From Kineococcus aurantiacus (GTDB lineage Bacteria; Actinomycetota; Actinomycetes; Actinomycetales; Kineococcaceae): DNA of 64,000 nt. Both the position numbers and the translations under genes were made by a program. Position 1 is the first letter of the stretch; every line of letters starts with the position of its first letter. Under the pieces are notes generated by a model, which searched no databases, was not told where the DNA came from, and saw only the letters and a program-made list of their open reading frames with translations. The DNA lies in assembly GCF_013409345.1 (NCBI RefSeq), contig NZ_JACCBB010000001.1:1984001-2048000 (forward strand), read 5' to 3'. Positions 60,505 through 64,000 of this stretch are shown here, piece after piece.

Positions 60505-61329
60505 ATGTCCACCTGGTTCATCACCGGCTGCTCGACCGGTCTGGGGCGCGCGCTGGCCCTCGCCGTCCTCGAACGCGGCCACAACGCCGTCGTCACCGCC
60601 CGCGACGCCTCGCGCGTCGAGGACATCGCGCAGGTCGCCCCCGACCGCGCCCTCGCGCTGTCCCTCGACGTCACCTCCCCCGCGCAGGTCGCCGAGGCCG
60701 TGGCCCGGGCCGAGGAGCGGTTCGGCGGGATCGACGTCGTCGTGAACAACGCCGGTTACGGGTACCGCGCGGCCGTGGAGGAGGGCGTCGACGCGGACGT
60801 GCAGACCCTGTTCGCGACGCACGTCTTCGGGGCGGCGTCGGTCCTGAAGGCCGCGCTGCCGGGGATGCGGGCGCGGCGCAGCGGGGCCGTGCTGAACGTG
60901 TCCTCGATCGGCGCGCACGTCTGCCCGCCGGGGTCGGGGTACTACGCGGCCGCGAAGGCGGCCCTGGAGGCGATGTCGCGGTCGCTGCGCCAGGAGCTCG
61001 CGCCGCTGGGGATCTCGGTGACGATCGTGGCACCGGGCGGGTTCCGGACGGACTTCGCGGGGCGGTCGCTGACGCAGTCGCCCGAGCCCATCGCCGACTA
61101 CGCCGACACGGCGGGCCAGCGGCGCATCGAGAACGACACCGTCCACGGGACGCAGCCGGGCGACCCGGCGAAGGCGGCCGAGGCGATGATCGCCCTGGCC
61201 GAGGCGGAGAACCCGCCGTCGTCGATCTTCCTGGGTTCGGACGCGCTGGCCTCGATCGAGGCCGTCTTGAAGGAGCGCGTCGCGGAGGTCAACGTGTGGC
61301 GGGAGCTGAGCACCAGCACCGACTTCTGA
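60505..61329 (+). CDS. Short-chain dehydrogenase/reductase
   Basis: A 274-residue classical SDR. FITGCSTGLGRALALAV is the TGxxxGxG cofactor loop (here with Cys-Ser-Thr, NAD(P)-binding), LDVTSP and NNAGYG are present, and SSIGAH with YYAAAK gives the catalytic Ser, Tyr and Lys. Substrate unknown. It starts 46 bp from the divergent TerD-VWA gene and ends 40 bp before the aldo/keto reductase in the same direction. Confidence 0.92.
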   Translation: MSTWFITGCSTGLGRALALAVLERGHNAVVTARDASRVEDIAQVAPDRALALSLDVTSPAQVAEAVARAEERFGGIDVVVNNAGYGYRAAVEEGVDADVQTLFATHVFGAASVLKAALPGMRARRSGAVLNVSSIGAHVCPPGSGYYAAAKAALEAMSRSLRQELAPLGISVTIVAPGGFRTDFAGRSLTQSPEPIADYADTAGQRRIENDTVHGTQPGDPAKAAEAMIALAEAENPPSSIFLGSDALASIEAVLKERVAEVNVWRELSTSTDF

Positions 61330-61369
61330 TCCCCGTGCCGGGTCGGGGGACCTGTGGTTGCCTGACGCC

Positions 61370-62302
61370 ATGACACGCATCGGAACCTCGGACCTCGACG
61401 TGCGCCCGCTGAACCTGGGCGGGAACGTCTTCGGCTGGACCGCGGACGAAGCCACCTCGCACGCCGTCCTCGACGCCTTCGTCGAGGGCGGCGGCGACTT
61501 CATCGACACCGCCGACGTGTACTCGGCCTGGTCCGACGGCGGCGCCGGGATCTCCGAGACCATCATCGGCACCTGGCTGGCCAAGACCGGCAAGCGCGAC
61601 CAGGTCGTCATCGCGACGAAGGTCGCCAGCAAGGAGGACCGCAAGGGCCTGTCGGCGGACAACATCGCCAAGGCGGTCGACGAGTCGCTGCAGCGGCTGC
61701 AGACCGACCGGATCGACCTGTACTGGGCCCACCAGGACGACCGCACCGTGGAGCTGGCCGAGACCCTCGGCGCGTTCGACGAGCTCGTGACGGCCGGCAA
61801 GGTCCGCGCGATCGGTGCGTCGAACTACACCGGCGCCCGGCTCACCGAAGCGCTGGAGACCTCCCGCCGGGAGGGGTTCGCCAGCTACGCCGCGGTGCAG
61901 AACCACTACAACCTCGTCGAGCGCGCGGAGTACGAGCAGGACGCACTGCCCGTCGTGGAGGCCAACGGCCTGGCCTCGCTGCCCTACTACTCGCTGGCGT
62001 CGGGGTTCCTCACCGGCAAGTACCGCCCCGGGCAGCTCGCCGAGTCCCAGCGCCGGGCCGGCGCCGCGAAGTACCTCGACGACCCCCGCGGGCCGCGGGT
62101 CCTGGAGGCGCTGGACTCCGTCGCCGCCGCCCACGGCGTGCAGGTCGCCTCGGTGGCGCTGGCCTGGCTGCGCCAGCAGCCGACGGTCGTGGCGCCCATC
62201 GCCAGCGCCCGCACGGTCGAGCAGCTGCCGGCGCTGCTGGCCTCGATGGACCTGGAGCTGAGCGGCGAGGAGCTGGCGACGCTGGACGCCGCCTCGCGCT
62301 GA
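61370..62302 (+). CDS. Aldo/keto reductase
   Basis: A 310-residue AKR. DTADVYSAWSDGGAG has the catalytic Asp and Tyr, ATKVAS the Lys, and YWAHQDDRT the His. The pattern ASVALAWLRQQPTVVAPIASARTVEQL is the NADPH-binding end. It differs from the AKR at 28.6 kb. ATG at 61370. Its spacing of 40 bp to the SDR suggests a shared transcript of two reductases. Confidence 0.9.
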   Translation: MTRIGTSDLDVRPLNLGGNVFGWTADEATSHAVLDAFVEGGGDFIDTADVYSAWSDGGAGISETIIGTWLAKTGKRDQVVIATKVASKEDRKGLSADNIAKAVDESLQRLQTDRIDLYWAHQDDRTVELAETLGAFDELVTAGKVRAIGASNYTGARLTEALETSRREGFASYAAVQNHYNLVERAEYEQDALPVVEANGLASLPYYSLASGFLTGKYRPGQLAESQRRAGAAKYLDDPRGPRVLEALDSVAAAHGVQVASVALAWLRQQPTVVAPIASARTVEQLPALLASMDLELSGEELATLDAASR

Positions 62303-62378
62303 GGGAGGCACAGGAAGCTCACGTTCCCTGCACTCCCGGCGGCACGCGCGGACGGTGCGCGTGCCGCACAGTGGAGGG

Positions 62379-63212
62379 GTGAGCACGACAGCCGCGCACC
62401 AGCAGTTCACCCCCTCGCACCCGTGGGGGGCCCGGCGGACGTGGTCCCTCGCGGCGCTCGCGGGGGCGTGGTGGCAGCTGGTGGCGCTGGGCGTCGTGTA
62501 CGTCGTGTGCGTGCGGACGGCGACGGGTCAGCTGCACGAGAACCGGCTGCACACCGAGGCCGTGGCGACGCGGGGGTCGCAGACGGGCTGGCTGGGGTGG
62601 GCGTTCTCGGTCGTGGACCGGCTCGAACCGCAGCACCTGGTGGTGGGGGTCGTGGCGGTGGGCGCGGTGGGCCTGCTGCGCGGCCGGCCGGGGCGGGCGC
62701 TGCGGGCCGTGGTGGTGGCCGGGGGGACGCTGGGCCTGACGGAGCTGCTGAAGCTGGTCCTGCTGGAGCGCCCGGCCCTGCTGGACCACGGGTCGACGTC
62801 GAACAGCCTGCCCAGCGGGCACACGGCGGCCGTGCTGGGGCTGGCGCTGGGGCTGCTCGTCGCGGTGCCGCGGTGGCTGCGGTTCCCGGTGGCGCTGGCG
62901 GGGGCGGCCGCGGCGGGGGCGATGGGGGCGTTCGTCATCGCCGACGGCTGGCACCGGGTGAGCGACGTGCTGGCGTCGGCGCTGGTGGGGTCGGTCGTGT
63001 TCTGCCTGGTGCAGGTGGCGCCGAGCCGGGACCGCCGCCCGGCGGGGGCGCTGGTGTCGCTGGCGGTGGTCGTGCCGCTGGCCTGCGCGGCGGCGCTGGT
63101 GGTGGTGTACGCCGGTGGGGTGCCGCTGACGGCGGCGTACCTGGTGGCGGGGGCCGTGATGGCCCTGACGGTGCTGTGCGCGGCGCGGGCCCTGCCGCGG
63201 GAGGTGCGCTAG
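62379..63212 (+). CDS. PAP2-family phosphatase
   Basis: A 277-residue integral membrane phosphatase with six or more helices. The three PAP2 motifs are KLVLLERP (K-x6-RP), SLPSGH (nucleophile-assisting His) and GWHRVSDV (catalytic His in R-x5-H-like context). It would dephosphorylate phosphatidate, undecaprenyl-PP or a similar lipid phosphate outside. GTG at 62379 has GGAGG five bases before it. It is followed after 24 bp by bpa. Confidence 0.85.
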   Translation: MSTTAAHQQFTPSHPWGARRTWSLAALAGAWWQLVALGVVYVVCVRTATGQLHENRLHTEAVATRGSQTGWLGWAFSVVDRLEPQHLVVGVVAVGAVGLLRGRPGRALRAVVVAGGTLGLTELLKLVLLERPALLDHGSTSNSLPSGHTAAVLGLALGLLVAVPRWLRFPVALAGAAAAGAMGAFVIADGWHRVSDVLASALVGSVVFCLVQVAPSRDRRPAGALVSLAVVVPLACAAALVVVYAGGVPLTAAYLVAGAVMALTVLCAARALPREVR

Positions 63213-63236
63213 GACGGCTGCGGGCAGGATGGGGAC

Positions 63237-63827
63237 ATGTCCCACCACACCACCGACCGGTTCGCCGAGGACCCGACCCCGCCCGACGCCCCCCGCGAGA
63301 CCCAGGACGGCCCCGAGCCCCGCGTGGTCGTCGTGACCCCGCAGGGCATGGGCATCGCCGAGCCGCCCGAGGACGGTGAGCCGGGTCCGGCCGACCTGGT
63401 CTCGCAGCCGGCGAAGGTCATGCGCATCGGCAGCATGATCAAGCAGCTCCTGGAGGAGGTGCGGTCGGCGCCCCTGGACGAGGCGGGCCGCAACCGGCTG
63501 GCGGAGATCCACGAGCGGTCGCTGAGCGAGCTGGAGGACGGCCTGTCCGCGGACCTGGTGGAGGAGCTGCGCCGCATCGCGCTGCCGTTCGCCGAGGGCC
63601 AGACGCCGTCGGAGAGCGAGCTGCGGATCGCCCAGGCCCAGCTCGTGGGCTGGCTGGAGGGGCTGTTCCACGGCATCCAGACGGCGCTGGTGGCCCAGCA
63701 GATGGCGGCGCAGGCGCAGCTGCAGGAGATGCGCCGGGCGCTGCCGGGGGCGGCCGCGCCCGGTGGCGGGCCGCGCGGTGACGGCATGCCGCGCATGCAG
63801 GGCCCGGGGACGGGGCAGTACCTCTGA
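63237..63827 (+). CDS. bpa: Bacterial proteasome activator Bpa
   Basis: A 196-residue ring-forming, ATP-independent activator of the 20S proteasome (DUF2587 family, Rv3780 of Mycobacterium). The helical core is KVMRIGSMIKQLLEEVRSAPLDEAGRNRLAEIHERSLSELEDGLSADLVEELRRIALPF; the C-terminus GQYL is the required HbYX-like anchor that opens the proteasome gate. It implies a 20S proteasome elsewhere in the genome. ATG at 63237. Its stop codon overlaps the putative CTG start of the next gene in CTGA. Confidence 0.93.
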   Translation: MSHHTTDRFAEDPTPPDAPRETQDGPEPRVVVVTPQGMGIAEPPEDGEPGPADLVSQPAKVMRIGSMIKQLLEEVRSAPLDEAGRNRLAEIHERSLSELEDGLSADLVEELRRIALPFAEGQTPSESELRIAQAQLVGWLEGLFHGIQTALVAQQMAAQAQLQEMRRALPGAAAPGGGPRGDGMPRMQGPGTGQYL

Positions 63828-64000
63828 GGCTCGCGTTCTGGCGCCGGGCGCCCGACCCCCTCGGCGAGGGGGTCTGGGCGCGGGCCGACCACGCCGTGGA
63901 CCGCGCGGTGCGCCGCGTGGAGATGGTCGTGGGCGGCACCCCGCCGGGACCGGCGCGGGAGGCGCTGGAGGCGTTCCTGCCGCGGGTGGACCTGGTGGCG
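63824..64000 (+). CDS. Uncharacterised protein, partial at window end
   Basis: An open frame of 59 codons reading LRLAFWRRAPDPLGEGVW and then a charged helical region (HAVDRAVRRVEMVVGG), cut by the window end. No ATG, GTG or TTG precedes it in frame, but a CTG at 63824 overlaps the bpa stop codon as CTGA. I do not recognise the family. Confidence 0.5.
   Translation, partial: MRLAFWRRAPDPLGEGVWARADHAVDRAVRRVEMVVGGTPPGPAREALEAFLPRVDLVA

Overview
The window is 64 kb of very GC-rich DNA with frequent GTG/TTG starts, 4-nt ATGA/GTGA gene overlaps, a Cvn conservon, a bacterial proteasome activator (Bpa), mycothiol-type DinB protein and NarL/PspC systems. This points to an actinobacterium. The combination with complete chemotaxis operons suggests a motile member of the Kineosporiaceae such as Kineococcus; the genus is my inference, not something the sequence proves.

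Layout. 0.0-4.9 kb: a nucleotidyltransferase fragment, a membrane GGDEF diguanylate cyclase, a small membrane protein, tRNA-Ser(TGA), a polyprenol-phosphate mannosyltransferase-like enzyme and an EAL phosphodiesterase. 4.9-20.3 kb: a signalling block on the minus strand with three operons: cheB-cheR-cheY-cheX-cheY/cheX fusion; cheA-cheW; and a conservon (cvnA NIT-sensor kinase, cvnB Roadblock, cvnC DUF742, cvnD GTPase). It is interrupted by a lipase-like gene, a YcnI-type copper-associated pair and one unknown protein. Each of the three operons is preceded by the same FliA/WhiG-type promoter motif (TCAR-N15-GCCGATGR) with identical spacing, so they are probably one sigma-28 regulon linking the conservon to motility.

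20.3-22.5 kb: MobA-like transferase, quinone oxidoreductase, Hsp20. 22.6-41.7 kb: carbohydrate/polyol import and catabolism. Three CUT1-type ABC importers each have a binding lipoprotein and two permeases but no ATPase gene: an LplABC-like system next to a Gfo/Idh/MocA dehydrogenase and a TIM-barrel isomerase; a polyol system with a SorC regulator and a mannitol-type dehydrogenase; and a Ugp-like system with a glycerophosphodiesterase. hisS and an aldo/keto reductase lie among them.

41.8-54 kb: Nei-type glycosylase, a PD40-like protein, a secreted esterase-like/phytase-like protein, aldose epimerase, a PspC cluster with a NarL-type two-component system, a YbdK-type glutamate-cysteine ligase and an inositol dehydrogenase-like gene. 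52.7-58.7 kb: two DHA2 drug-efflux/TetR pairs with clear palindromic operators, and a MarR gene divergent from a mycothiol-dependent DinB-family gene. 58.7-64 kb: GNAT, TerD-VWA, SDR, aldo/keto reductase, PAP2 phosphatase, Bpa and a truncated last gene.

Intergenic DNA is short but rich in structure: a dispersed palindromic repeat built from the unit GTGATCAAGCACT occurs at four gene ends, with several unrelated large palindromes at other gene ends. Two genes appear to start at CTG inside a CTGA overlap with the upstream stop codon. No rRNA, CRISPR array, transposase, phage gene or riboswitch was recognised.
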